Below the pieces are notes generated by a model, which ran no database searches, was not told the DNA's origin, and worked only from the letters and a program-made list of their open reading frames with translations. DNA of 64,000 bases, taken from NCBI RefSeq assembly GCF_022811605.1, contig NZ_CP094533.1:1922001-1986000 (forward strand), written 5' to 3'. Source of the DNA: Agromyces soli (lineage in GTDB: Bacteria > Actinomycetota > Actinomycetes > Actinomycetales > Microbacteriaceae). The translations under genes were made by a program, and so were the position numbers. Positions 1 through 7,546 of this stretch are shown in pieces. Each line of letters begins with the position of its first letter. Position 1 is the first letter of the stretch.

Positions 1-99
1 GGCACCGCGCCCGACGGCACCGCGCCCGATGGCCACAGCACCGACACGGACGGCTCGATCGCAGACGGCACCGACGGCACCGACGGCACCGACGGCACC
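1..99 (+). repeat. In-frame short tandem repeats in the toxin linker
   Basis: A 15-mer encoding GTAPD occurs twice at 1-30, and the 9-mer GACGGCACC occurs four times in tandem at 64-99, encoding GTD repeats. Both keep the reading frame, so copy-number change would only alter linker length. Confidence 0.8.
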
Positions 100-2136
100 G
101 ACCCCGATCGGGACGGCCGCCGCTGGCCGAAGTGGACTCCGCCGGTCGACCGCGTCGACCCGAGCCACCCCTCCGACGGTTCCGCGGGCTCCGGCACGAC
201 GTACAACGGCTACGACATCCCCGGGCTCACCCCGGAGATCCGCGAGCAGCTCGACGCGCTCGCCGCGCAGCCCGACTCGCCCATCGTGCGGAACGAGGAC
301 GGCTCCTACTCGCTGAAGGACCCGATCGAGGTCGACGCCTTCAACCGGCAGGACGCGAAGCACGACTGGGACGAGTATCAGCGCCAGGTCGGCATGCAGC
401 AGCAGGGCCTGAACGCCCTCACGATCGCCGAGTGGCGGCACAACGTCGACTTCTACGAGCAGTACAACCGTGTTGCGAAGAGCGAGCAGAGCGCTGCGAT
501 CACGGCCCTGAAGGCCGCGGGCGTCCCGCACAGCAACCCCGCGGTGCTGCACGGGCCCGACCAGGTCGCCGGCGGCCGCGCCGACCGCTTCGACGGAGCG
601 GGCGACCTCGGCATCAACAGCTCACTCGGCAGCCAGTGGCAGCACCGGATCGACGACCTCCGTCAGGACGTCGCCGACGCGATGATCGACATCGACCCCG
701 CCCTGCACGCGCACATCAAGCTGAACGTCGAGCTCGGCGCCCACCACGTCGACACCGGCGCGTCAGCCTCGCAGGCGACGCTCACCGCCGCTCGTCCGCA
801 CACCGGGGCACCGAGCAGCGCCGCGACGGTGGCGAGCCCGTCCGTCACGAGCCACGCGGCGTCGACCTCCTCCGCATCGAGCTCGACCTCGGCGCCCGCG
901 CGTACCGGAGCGGCGGGAAGCACCGACGGCACCCGCACGAGCGCCGCGGACGGGCCGAGTCGGGGCGAGCCGACGGCGACCGATCCCGACCGCGGCACGA
1001 GCGAGTCGGCGGCTTCCGACGCGCACGATCCCGCCGACGCCAACGAGCATGCGGCAGCGCCGGAGCCGTCCGGCGCGGACGGCACCGACGACGCCGCGGC
1101 CCCGGCCGACTCCAGCGGGCCCGAAGGCCCGGACGGCGACGCCGCGACGTCGACGCCCGAGCCCACGGTGCCGGACACGATCCACCACCAGGTGCTCGAC
1201 GACGCGTTCCCGCACCTGGCCGGTCCGGAAGCACGTGTCCAGGCCGTGCACATCGTGAACGGGCTCGGCTACACCGTCGACCAGGGGCGCTTCCTGAACA
1301 ACTGCCACTACGTGGTGAACGCCCTCGAGCTGCGGTTCCGCGGCTACGACGTGATCGCGAGCCCGACCGTGATGGGGGCCAACATCGACCCGGCCAGCGG
1401 CAACGTCACCGCGAGCTACGAGGGCCGCTTCCCGGTGAGCATCGCCGCGGACTGGGTGCAGGCCGACGGATCGCGACGGGACTTCCAGCAGATCGGTGCG
1501 CTCGGCTCGACGCCGATGGAGGCGCTCGAGTCGCTGACCGCGTCGTGGCCGGTCGGCGGCCGCGGCTTCGTGAACGGCTACTGGAAGACCGGCGGCGGAC
1601 ACATCTTCACGATCGTGAAGGAGCCCGACGGCATCAAGCTCTACGACGGCCAGATCAATCAGATCGACGCCTCCGGCTACCTCGACACCATGCACTTCAA
1701 CCGCACCTCCGAGGCGCCTTGGAAGGACCTCTCCGTGTTCCGCGTCGACGATCTGGTGCCGACCGCCGAGGTGATCAAGACGTCGAAGCCGTGGTCCCAG
1801 CCGGAGTACCAGCTCATGCTCGAGTGGAGGGACGCGGCGACCCCCGCGGACCGTCCGCAGGTGATGATCGACCGCGAGGTCGTCGCGAACGCCCGGTGGC
1901 AGGCCCGCAACGACGAACTGATCGCCGAGCGGATCGTCCGGCTGCAGGACCCCGCGATCACTCCCGATGAGGCTGGGAAGCTGCAGGGGGAGATCCACGC
2001 GCTGCAGGTGCAGAACCAGCGGCTCGGGGCAGGGGCGGTGCAATTCTCCCTGGAGCTGAAGACCCCGCCGCCCGCCGCCGACGGGAATGGGCCGAGCTCG
2101 GCCGGGCCGGCTGGCGTCGACTCCGAGAAGGCGTGA
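1..2136 (+). CDS. Polymorphic toxin with Ntox15-like nuclease and Tox-PL papain-fold domains (5' partial)
   Basis: The frame is open from base 1, so the N-terminus and any secretion domain lie outside the window; 711 residues are visible. The first 60 residues are an Asp/Gly/Thr-rich linker with GTD and GTAPD repeats. Residues about 125-230 resemble Ntox15/Toxin_43 (the Agrobacterium Tde1 DNase family): a QQQGLN segment, the HxxD motif HGPDQVAGG (His codon at 550) and INSSLGSQW (613-639). A low-complexity Ser/Ala/Asp linker (residues about 255-390) follows. Residues about 415-570 resemble a Tox-PL/Papain_fold_1 domain: Cys in NNCHYVVNALELR (codon 1303), His in GGGHIFTIV (codon 1600) and LYDGQ (Asp codon 1645). 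A helical tail ends the protein. Secreted interbacterial effector is the inferred role. Domain calls are from motif memory, not a search; the two-warhead reading is the main uncertainty. Confidence 0.72.
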   Translation, partial: GTAPDGTAPDGHSTDTDGSIADGTDGTDGTDGTDPDRDGRRWPKWTPPVDRVDPSHPSDGSAGSGTTYNGYDIPGLTPEIREQLDALAAQPDSPIVRNEDGSYSLKDPIEVDAFNRQDAKHDWDEYQRQVGMQQQGLNALTIAEWRHNVDFYEQYNRVAKSEQSAAITALKAAGVPHSNPAVLHGPDQVAGGRADRFDGAGDLGINSSLGSQWQHRIDDLRQDVADAMIDIDPALHAHIKLNVELGAHHVDTGASASQATLTAARPHTGAPSSAATVASPSVTSHAASTSSASSSTSAPARTGAAGSTDGTRTSAADGPSRGEPTATDPDRGTSESAASDAHDPADANEHAAAPEPSGADGTDDAAAPADSSGPEGPDGDAATSTPEPTVPDTIHHQVLDDAFPHLAGPEARVQAVHIVNGLGYTVDQGRFLNNCHYVVNALELRFRGYDVIASPTVMGANIDPASGNVTASYEGRFPVSIAADWVQADGSRRDFQQIGALGSTPMEALESLTASWPVGGRGFVNGYWKTGGGHIFTIVKEPDGIKLYDGQINQIDASGYLDTMHFNRTSEAPWKDLSVFRVDDLVPTAEVIKTSKPWSQPEYQLMLEWRDAATPADRPQVMIDREVVANARWQARNDELIAERIVRLQDPAITPDEAGKLQGEIHALQVQNQRLGAGAVQFSLELKTPPPAADGNGPSSAGPAGVDSEKA

Positions 2137-2146
2137 GACTGGGAGC

Positions 2147-2437
2147 ATGGTGACCATTCAGGACGCACGTCGGCTGCTCGAGCAGTACTTCGCCGAGCAC
2201 CCGCCCGCGCTCTCGGGAGAGCTCTACATCGCGCCGGAGTGGTTCGAGGACGAGCACGACTACCTGCCCGTCTGGGGGGCGAAGGAGTTCCTCGTCGACG
2301 GCCTCGAGCCCTATGCGCGGTACGACAACCTCGCGATCTTCGTCGACAAGGCGACGGGCGCCGTGCGCCAGGAGTACCACACGCCGAACTTCGAGAAGAT
2401 CCGGCGGATGACGCCGATCGACGCGCCGGCCCAGTGA
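2147..2437 (+). CDS. Imm35/YrhB-like immunity protein candidate
   Basis: A 96-residue acidic protein beginning 10 bases after the toxin stop, in the place where immunity genes normally sit. GGGAG at 2141-2145 is only one base from ATG 2147 but four from GTG 2150, so the second codon may be the true start. The layout (N-terminal helix with ARRLLEQYF, a WFEDEHDYLPVWG strand pair, then LAIFVDKATGAVRQEYHTP) resembles YrhB/Imm35 proteins, which share a Trp-rich core and a VDK-TG hairpin. It is inferred to protect the producer from one of the toxin domains, most simply the C-terminal papain-fold one. The family assignment is tentative; a generic small cytosolic protein cannot be excluded. Confidence 0.6.
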   Translation: MVTIQDARRLLEQYFAEHPPALSGELYIAPEWFEDEHDYLPVWGAKEFLVDGLEPYARYDNLAIFVDKATGAVRQEYHTPNFEKIRRMTPIDAPAQ

Positions 2438-2468
2438 ACCGCGCTCCGGGACATCCGAAGGCGACGGC

Positions 2469-2840
2469 ATGCTGAACACCTCGACTGAGCGCTTCATCGC
2501 GCAGGCCGGCGCGCTGCCCGCGGAGCAGCTGGCGAGCGCCTTCGACCGGGCGGTGCGGCTCCGGCGCGCGGGCGGCAAGGAGGCGAGCCGTGCGACGAAG
2601 CCGTCGGCGGCGGTGAACTCCGAGCTCGAGCACGCCGTCCGAGCGCTGCTGCTGCCCCGCGCCGAGGAACTGAACGCGGCGCGCGCCGGGCTGCACGCCG
2701 ATGCGAAGAGCGCGATCGTGATCGCCGCTCGCGCGGTCCAGCAGGCCGCGCAGCTCACCCCCGAGCAGTACGAGATCCTGCTGACGCCGTTCACCGAGCT
2801 CGGCGTCGAGGTGCCGGCGCACCCTGACGCCGCCAGGTGA
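2469..2840 (+). CDS. Small helical protein, paralogue of the gene at 3316
   Basis: A 123-residue Ala/Leu-rich, probably all-helical protein with no family I recognise. A GAAGG stretch about 10 bases before ATG 2469 is a weak ribosome site. The C-terminal half aligns by eye with the protein at 3316: L..VR..L.PR...L, an Ala-rich helix, then EILLTPF against EILLQPF. No signal peptide or membrane segment is visible. Position directly behind the toxin and its putative immunity gene suggests an accessory or additional immunity role; this is inference only. Confidence 0.6.
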   Translation: MLNTSTERFIAQAGALPAEQLASAFDRAVRLRRAGGKEASRATKPSAAVNSELEHAVRALLLPRAEELNAARAGLHADAKSAIVIAARAVQQAAQLTPEQYEILLTPFTELGVEVPAHPDAAR

Positions 2841-3003
2841 CCGTCACTGCACATCGAACGTCGGGAAGGGGACGCCAGCCCGTTCCGCGGCACCGGCGTC
2901 CCACTCGACTGATGTGCCGACGGGGAAGCGCATCGGCCGATGGGCGGGCGACGCCCTCACGGGCGACGCTGCTCGAACAGCTCTCCGGAGCGGGAGGGGT
3001 CAA

Positions 3004-3282
3004 GTGAGCGACCAGGAGGACGTCCGCCGCGAATATCTCGTGTACGACGGCGATCAGCTCGCGCTCGAACTCCGGGAGGGTGCCGGGATCCTCGTGAGCA
3101 TCTCCGCGCCGCCGCCCGTGCCAGGCAGCGCTCCAGTGACCCATCCCTTCGCGAGTGCGACATTCCGAATGGCTGTGAACGAGGGCGAGCTGGGCGCACT
3201 GCTTCGAGCTGCCCCGGATCTCGGCACATTCCTCGACCAGGTCGAAGCACGAGGCTACCGGGTCGAACGTTCGGAGGGGTAG
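3004..3282 (+). CDS. Hypothetical 92-aa protein in toxin island
   Basis: Start chosen at GTG 3004 because a strong GGGAGGGG ribosome site lies at 2992-2999; an earlier in-frame GTG at 2914 has no such site. The product (begins VSDQEDVRREYLVYDG) looks alpha/beta: two strands (LALELREGAGILVSISA), a Pro-rich turn, then a C-terminal helix with LLRAAPDLGTFLDQVEARGY. Not recognised as any family. It sits between two paralogous small genes behind the toxin, so an immunity or accessory role is possible but unproven. Confidence 0.55.
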   Translation: MSDQEDVRREYLVYDGDQLALELREGAGILVSISAPPPVPGSAPVTHPFASATFRMAVNEGELGALLRAAPDLGTFLDQVEARGYRVERSEG

Positions 3283-3315
3283 GACCCCTCTGCGGAAGGA
3301 CGTTAGGCTCAAACG

Positions 3316-3672
3316 GTGACGAGTCCTGACCTGGTGGCCCTCGACGCGTTCGTTGCACGTGTGGTGGAGCTCTCCCCGGCGCAGTTCGATGAGGTGCGAT
3401 CGGCCGGTCGCGCCCTCGGCCCGGCCCGTCGGATCGCCGCCCGGAAGGCCGCGAAGCTGTCGGCGTCCGAGTTCAGCGCACTCGACACACGGGTCCGCGA
3501 CAGCCTTCAGCCGCGCTCCGCGGCGTTGATGGCGTTCGGCGACGGTGCGCTCGCGGCGGCGGTCGCGGACATGCTGTTCGCCGCCCACGCGACGGCGTTC
3601 GGCGAGCGCCTCTCCGTCGAGGAGCGAGAGATCCTCCTGCAGCCGTTCGCTGCGGTGCTCAAGGTCGACTGA
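3316..3672 (+). CDS. Small helical protein, paralogue of the gene at 2469
   Basis: A 118-residue helical protein starting at GTG 3316. TAGGCT at 3304-3309 lies six bases upstream, so it is probably transcribed leaderless from its own promoter. The C-terminal half matches the 2469 product (VR..L.PR...L, then EILLQPF near the end), with little identity elsewhere, indicating an old duplication around the 3004 gene. Function unknown; duplicated small genes behind a toxin are typical of spare or shuffled immunity genes. Confidence 0.58.
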   Translation: MTSPDLVALDAFVARVVELSPAQFDEVRSAGRALGPARRIAARKAAKLSASEFSALDTRVRDSLQPRSAALMAFGDGALAAAVADMLFAAHATAFGERLSVEEREILLQPFAAVLKVD

Positions 3673-3843
3673 GACGCGACGTGCGCGCCGCCCCTTCTCC
3701 CCGTCCCGACGCCGCCGGCTGATCGGCCGAGGGGGTTGTTTTGCGGCGCGGGCTTTGTCCGAACGGCATCCGCCCGTCGGAATGCGACCCCGGCGGGGCG
3801 TGCACGGCCGCGCCGGTGCATCCCGACGCCGCGAGGTGACTGC

Positions 3844-3865
3844 CCATGGGGAGCCCTCCCCATGG
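3844..3865. promoter_or_regulatory. 22-bp perfect inverted repeat, operator candidate
   Basis: CCATGGGGAG-CC-CTCCCCATGG: two perfect 10-bp arms separated by two bases. The two-base spacer suits a dimeric protein site better than an RNA hairpin. It lies where the -35 region of the TAGACT promoter at 3885 would be, so a bound repressor would occlude RNA polymerase. Confidence 0.5.
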
Positions 3866-3884
3866 CCCGCGGACTCAGCCTCGA

Positions 3885-3890
3885 TAGACT
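3885..3890 (+). promoter_or_regulatory. -10 hexamer TAGACT upstream of Tdi1-like gene
   Basis: TAGACT matches the -10 form seen before many genes in this window. A GTG lies eight bases downstream (3898), which would fit a leaderless start for a short leader ORF. No good -35 hexamer is visible; the expected position is occupied by the dyad at 3844-3865. Confidence 0.5.
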
Positions 3891-3897
3891 TCCGGAG

Positions 3898-3990
3898 GTG
3901 ACCGGCCGCGGGCGTTCTCGCCGCGGCAGGCGCCCCGAGGCATCCCGCGCGCCGCACCGGTGCGCGCCGAGCAGAGGAAGGCCCGCATGA
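3898..3990 (+). CDS. Possible Arg-rich leader peptide (30 codons)
   Basis: GTG 3898 lies eight bases past the TAGACT -10 and opens 30 codons, ten of them Arg, ending in a TGA that overlaps the next gene's ATG (ATGA at 3987-3990). The geometry suggests a leaderless upstream ORF with translational coupling. It has no homology I recognise and could be fortuitous. Confidence 0.3.
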   Translation: MTGRGRSRRGRRPEASRAPHRCAPSRGRPA

Positions 3991-4844
3991 CGAGGTTCCG
4001 GAGCTTCGACCCGGTCGCCCCCATCTCCGACGAGACGATCGCCGCCTTCGCGGGCCGCGTGCCGGCCGAGGTCGCCGAGCTCTGGCGCACCCAGGGCGCC
4101 GGCTTCGTCGGCGACGGCTACTTCCGCTTCGTCGACCCGGCGCGCGCGGCCGAGATGCTCGACGGCGTCTTCGGGCTGCCCGAGGGCAGCACGGTGCTGT
4201 TCACGACCGCCCTCGGCGACCTCGTCGTGCACGTGAACGGCCTGTACCTCGTCGTCAAGTCCCGCTGGGGCGCGATCGACCTCATCGAGGGGGCGAGCTT
4301 CGACGAGCTCGTCGCCCTGATCGAGGACCCGGCGCAGCGCGACGTCGCCTGGGAGTGGCAGCCCTACCCGGCCGCGCGCGACCGCGACGGCGTGCCGGGC
4401 TTCGAGGAGTGCTACGGCTTCGTGCCGCTGCTCGCGCTCGGCGGCTCGCCCGACCCGGCCCGGCTGCAGCGCGCCGGCCTGTACGAGCACCTCGCGGTGA
4501 TCGCCCAGCTCGCGGGCCAGCCGGAGGTGCGCCGGCATCTGCAGACGGCGGGCGCCGACGGGGCGGATGCCTCGGGCTCGGACCGCCTCGTCGCCGTGGG
4601 CCGCGCGCTCTTCCAGAAGCTCGCCCCCGATGCCGAGCTGAACGTCGTCGAGCTGCCCGACGGGCTCGGCGTCTGCCTCGTGCACGCCGTGCGCGGCGGC
4701 GGCAAGATCTACGTCGCTCCGGACGAGACGGTGCTCTTCGTCGGCTCCGCGGTCGACTTCGAGGCGGGCCTCGGCGCCTTCCGCGACGGGGTGCGCACCC
4801 CGCTCGAGAAGTTCGAGCTCGACCGGCCGGCGGGCGGCAACTGA
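3987..4844 (+). CDS. Tdi1-type immunity protein (GAD-like plus Tdi1 C-terminal domain)
   Basis: 285 residues from ATG 3987, chosen over GTG 3960 because AGAGGAAG at 3973-3980 is placed correctly for it. Residues about 5-100 look like the GAD-like domain (PISDETIAAFAGRVP, ELWRTQGAGF, YFRFVDP). Residues about 130-170 look like the former DUF1851, now the C-terminal domain of T6SS immunity protein Tdi1 (YGFVPLLALGGSPD, then LYEHLAVIAQLAG). Tdi1 neutralises Tde1, an HxxD/Ntox15-family DNase, matching the toxin domain at the start of the window. About 100 further residues (ending near GKIYVAPDETVLFVGSAVDF) extend past the Tdi1-like core and are not assigned. The gene is 1.85 kb from the toxin and has its own promoter. 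Confidence 0.72.
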   Translation: MTRFRSFDPVAPISDETIAAFAGRVPAEVAELWRTQGAGFVGDGYFRFVDPARAAEMLDGVFGLPEGSTVLFTTALGDLVVHVNGLYLVVKSRWGAIDLIEGASFDELVALIEDPAQRDVAWEWQPYPAARDRDGVPGFEECYGFVPLLALGGSPDPARLQRAGLYEHLAVIAQLAGQPEVRRHLQTAGADGADASGSDRLVAVGRALFQKLAPDAELNVVELPDGLGVCLVHAVRGGGKIYVAPDETVLFVGSAVDFEAGLGAFRDGVRTPLEKFELDRPAGGN

Positions 4845-5182
4845 TGGCCGACGCCCTCGCCGAGCGCTGCGAACGCCTGCGCCAGCCCGTCACCGAGCTC
4901 GTCGCGATCAGCATGTCCGCCGCCTACCGGGCGCAGGACCAGCCCGAGCTGCTGCGCGCCATCGGCCTCGTGCGCGGCATCCTCGCCGAGGACCCGGCCG
5001 CGCTGCCCGACGGTGCGCTCCGCGACTGGATCCCCACGGCCCTCCGCAACCTCGAGCAGATGCGCGAGGCCGTCGAGCGCGGCGACGCGGCCAAGTCCTA
5101 CGCGATCCTCACCGACAAGACCGACGGCTTCATCCGCCTCGCCTACGGCTGCGCCGGCTTCCCCGGCTGGGAGCAGGGCTGA
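4844..5182 (+). CDS. Hypothetical 112-aa protein coupled to Tdi1-like gene
   Basis: ATG 4844 shares its first base with the TGA of the preceding gene, so translation is probably coupled. The product is mostly helical (LAERCERLRQPVTELV, ALRNLEQMREAVERGDAAKSY) and ends in a Gly/Trp-rich tail (AYGCAGFPGWEQG). No signal peptide or membrane span. I do not recognise a family. Tight coupling suggests it works with, or stabilises, the Tdi1-like protein. Confidence 0.62.
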   Translation: MADALAERCERLRQPVTELVAISMSAAYRAQDQPELLRAIGLVRGILAEDPAALPDGALRDWIPTALRNLEQMREAVERGDAAKSYAILTDKTDGFIRLAYGCAGFPGWEQG

Positions 5183-5251
5183 ACGGAGCGGATGCCTCGC
5201 CTGGGCGCAACCCCGCCGCGGCGAGCCCGGCGGGCGCGTAGCCTCGAAGGC

Positions 5252-5728
5252 ATGGAGCAGCGCATGCGGGACGCCTGGGTGGTCGCCGGATTCGCGGCGG
5301 CGCTCGACCTCGCCCTCGTGGTGTGCGGCTTCGGCTTCGTGAGCCTGCTCGCCGACCTCGAGGTCGTCGGCGACCGTGACGTCGGCGTGCTCGTGGCGCC
5401 CGTCGCGGTCGGCGCCTCGGTGCTGACCGTGCTCCTCGTGCTGGGACTGCGGCTCCGCCGCCCAGAGCGGATGGCCGCCACCGTCGTGCTCGCGGCGCTC
5501 GGCTCCTGGCTCGCCTTCGTGGTCGTCGCCGCCGTCGGCCGCATCGTCTCCTCGACCGGCGACCCGGGGGAGGGGCTGCGCTTCGCCGTCGTGCTCGGCC
5601 TCGGCTGGTTCGGACTGCTGATCCCGGTGTGCGCGGCGCTGACGGCGGCGGTCGCCGTGCTCGTCGCCCGAGGCCGACGCGGCGGCATGGAACGGCCGCG
5701 CTGGCCCTGGGAGGGCGACGCGGAGTAA
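5252..5728 (+). CDS. Four-span membrane protein, possibly DUF6121-like
   Basis: 158 residues with four predicted transmembrane stretches: about 9-34 (AWVVAGFAAALDLALVV), 43-66, 75-98 and 113-138, then a short Arg/Trp-rich cytoplasmic tail. ATG 5252 follows TAGCCT (5239-5244) by seven bases, a leaderless arrangement; GAAGG at 5246-5250 is too close to serve as a ribosome site. Size and layout recall DUF6121 proteins of Microbacteriaceae, but this is from memory. No catalytic motif is seen. Confidence 0.65.
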   Translation: MEQRMRDAWVVAGFAAALDLALVVCGFGFVSLLADLEVVGDRDVGVLVAPVAVGASVLTVLLVLGLRLRRPERMAATVVLAALGSWLAFVVVAAVGRIVSSTGDPGEGLRFAVVLGLGWFGLLIPVCAALTAAVAVLVARGRRGGMERPRWPWEGDAE

Positions 5729-5806
5729 CCGGGCCGGGCGGTTGCGGCGCGCCAAACGACCGTCGAATCGGCGCGACCGGGCGGCAGCGGCGCTATCGTG
5801 AAGCCC

Positions 5807-6457
5807 GTGCAGGGTTCGATCGAGGCTCGGGTGAGCTCCGAGGTCGACCGCTGGCTGCAATGGCTGCCGCGGTGGCGACCCGGCACGCACCGTGCCCGCG
5901 TGCGGCTGTGCCAGAAGTGCTTCGGCTCGCCGATCCTGGCCGCTGCGGGGCTCGACGTGGACGTGCCGCACCCCGTGCAGCACTCGTTCTCGATGCGCAT
6001 GAAGGCGGTCATCGACGACGCCGTCGACGACTACACGGCGAGGAACCTCCCGCTGCTGCACCGCGAGATCCGGCTCGCCGAGGAGCGCAAGGCGCGACGC
6101 CCGTACCGTGCGGGCGAGGGCCTCGACCCCGAGTACCTCGGCCTCGAGCTGGACCCGGAGCCGGTGGCCGACCAGCCCTTCCTGTTCACGCTCGCGGGCC
6201 TCGAGGCCGACACGGCCGCCGCGGCGGCCGAGCCGGCGCCGCGCCCGTTCACTCCGGAGGAGAAGGAGGCGCTCCGCGAGGAGGTGCGCCTCGCCGACGA
6301 TTTCGCGAAGCAGCTCGGCCGGCGCATCTGCGTGGAGCTCGCCCAGCACCGCCGCCGCATCGGCAACGCCGTCGAGCGCCTCGTGGAGCCGCAGGTCGCC
6401 GAGCTCCTCGCCGACCTCGAGCGCGAGCTCGACGCCCCGGGATGGCCTGGCTCCTGA
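5807..6457 (+). CDS. Hypothetical protein with CxxC knuckle
   Basis: 216 residues. GTG 5807 is preferred because TATCGT (5794-5799) is a good -10 placed seven bases before it; GTG 5798 would overlap that -10. The N-terminal part holds a CQKCFGSPI knuckle that could bind zinc if a second pair were supplied in trans. The middle is charged (EERKARRPYRAGEG, DPEYLGLELDPEP), and the C-terminal third is a long helix rich in Glu/Arg. Function unknown. It precedes the str operon promoter and is probably a separate unit. Confidence 0.65.
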   Translation: MQGSIEARVSSEVDRWLQWLPRWRPGTHRARVRLCQKCFGSPILAAAGLDVDVPHPVQHSFSMRMKAVIDDAVDDYTARNLPLLHREIRLAEERKARRPYRAGEGLDPEYLGLELDPEPVADQPFLFTLAGLEADTAAAAAEPAPRPFTPEEKEALREEVRLADDFAKQLGRRICVELAQHRRRIGNAVERLVEPQVAELLADLERELDAPGWPGS

Positions 6458-6501
6458 GCGTGCGCCCTGCGCGAACGCGGGCGCTGCCGGACTCGCCTCA
6501 T

Positions 6502-6530
6502 TTGACCGCGACGTGACGCCGCATTACGAT
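6502..6530 (+). promoter_or_regulatory. Promoter of the str operon
   Basis: TTGACC (6502-6507), a 17-base spacer, then TACGAT (6525-6530): a near-consensus housekeeping sigma promoter. Transcription would begin near 6537, leaving a leader of about 160 nt before rpsL. Confidence 0.72.
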
Positions 6531-6695
6531 TGATCGGGTGTGCGCGCTCGCGCGTGCATGTCCGGGTGCCTGCGGACATCCGCGGTTCACCCCCACGGCA
6601 TACCCACCACGAAGACGACGCAGTTCTGCGGCGTCGGCGGGTCTGATGTGAAATCCATCACCGCTGTCACCGTGCAGCAGCAACTAGGAGAAGCA

Positions 6696-7070
6696 GTGCC
6701 AACCATTCAGCAGTTGGTCCGCAAGGGTCGCTCGCCGAAGGTCACCAAGACCAAGGCTCCCGCCCTGAAGGCCAACCCCCAGCAGCGCGGCGTGTGCACG
6801 CGTGTGTACACCACCACCCCCAAGAAGCCGAACTCGGCGCTCCGCAAGGTCGCCCGTGTGAAGCTCTCGAACGGCACCGAGGTCACCGCCTACATCCCCG
6901 GCGAGGGTCACAACCTGCAGGAGCACTCGATGGTGCTCGTGCGCGGCGGCCGTGTGAAGGACCTCCCCGGCGTGCGCTACAAGATCATCCGCGGCGCGCT
7001 CGACACGCAGGCCGTGAAGAACCGCAAGCAGGCTCGTAGCCGCTACGGCGCGAAGATGGAGAAGAAGTAA
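6696..7070 (+). CDS. rpsL: 30S ribosomal protein S12
   Basis: 124 residues from GTG 6696, with AGGAG at 6686-6690. S12 lies in the decoding centre of the small subunit. The [13 protein letters not shown] and [13 protein letters not shown] loops are intact; Lys43 and Lys88, the usual streptomycin-resistance positions, are wild type. First gene of the str operon; its TAA overlaps the rpsG ATG by one base. Confidence 0.98.
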   Translation: MPTIQQLVRKGRSPKVTKTKAPALKANPQQRGVCTRVYTTTPKKPNSALRKVARVKLSNGTEVTAYIPGEGHNLQEHSMVLVRGGRVKDLPGVRYKIIRGALDTQAVKNRKQARSRYGAKMEKK

Positions 7071-7540
7071 TGCCTCGCAAGGGTCCCGCTCCGAAGCGCC
7101 CCGTCGTCGCCGACCCGGTGTACGGCTCGCCGGTCGTCAGCCAGCTCGTCAACAAGATCCTGATCGACGGCAAGAAGGACCTCGCGCAGCGCATCGTCTA
7201 CGAGGCGCTCGAGAACGTCGCCAACAAGTCCGGTCAGGACGCGGTCGCCACCCTGAAGAAGGCGCTCGACAACGTGCGCCCGACCCTCGAGGTGCGTTCG
7301 CGCCGCGTCGGCGGCTCGACCTACCAGGTCCCCGTCGAGGTGAAGCCCCACCGCGCCAACACGCTCGCCCTGCGCTGGCTCACGAGCTACGCCAAGGCCC
7401 GTCGTGAGAAGACCATGACCGAGCGTCTCACCAACGAGATCCTCGACGCCTCGAACGGCCTGGGTGCCGCGGTCAAGCGCCGCGAGGACACCCACAAGAT
7501 GGCCGAGTCGAACCGCGCCTTCGCCCACTACCGCTGGTAG
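7070..7540 (+). CDS. rpsG: 30S ribosomal protein S7
   Basis: 156 residues, the standard length, starting [11 protein letters not shown] and ending FAHYRW. S7 nucleates assembly of the 16S 3' domain and contacts E-site tRNA. The ATG overlaps the rpsL stop (TAATG), so the two are coupled. A hairpin-forming repeat lies between it and fusA. Confidence 0.98.
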   Translation: MPRKGPAPKRPVVADPVYGSPVVSQLVNKILIDGKKDLAQRIVYEALENVANKSGQDAVATLKKALDNVRPTLEVRSRRVGGSTYQVPVEVKPHRANTLALRWLTSYAKARREKTMTERLTNEILDASNGLGAAVKRREDTHKMAESNRAFAHYRW

Positions 7541-7546
7541 TAGGCC

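Larger units (their letters stand above)
3673..3986. other. Intergenic region with dyad and promoter-like site
   Basis: About 310 bases separate the paralogue at 3316 from the Tdi1-like gene. The first 170 bases show nothing I can assign. The remainder holds a 22-bp perfect dyad (3844-3865), a TAGACT -10 hexamer (3885-3890) and a possible 30-codon leader ORF (3898-3990). Confidence 0.55.

Noticed and set aside
2791..3957. Long antisense open frame over the small toxin-island genes
   Set aside because: Arg/Pro-rich low-complexity translation with no ribosome site. The forward genes have starts with -10 or Shine-Dalgarno support.
3960..3986. GTG 3960 as the start of the Tdi1-like protein
   Set aside because: It would lie upstream of the clear AGAGGAAG ribosome site that serves ATG 3987.
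6696..7070. Streptomycin-resistance substitutions in S12
   Set aside because: Lys43 and Lys88 are both wild type.
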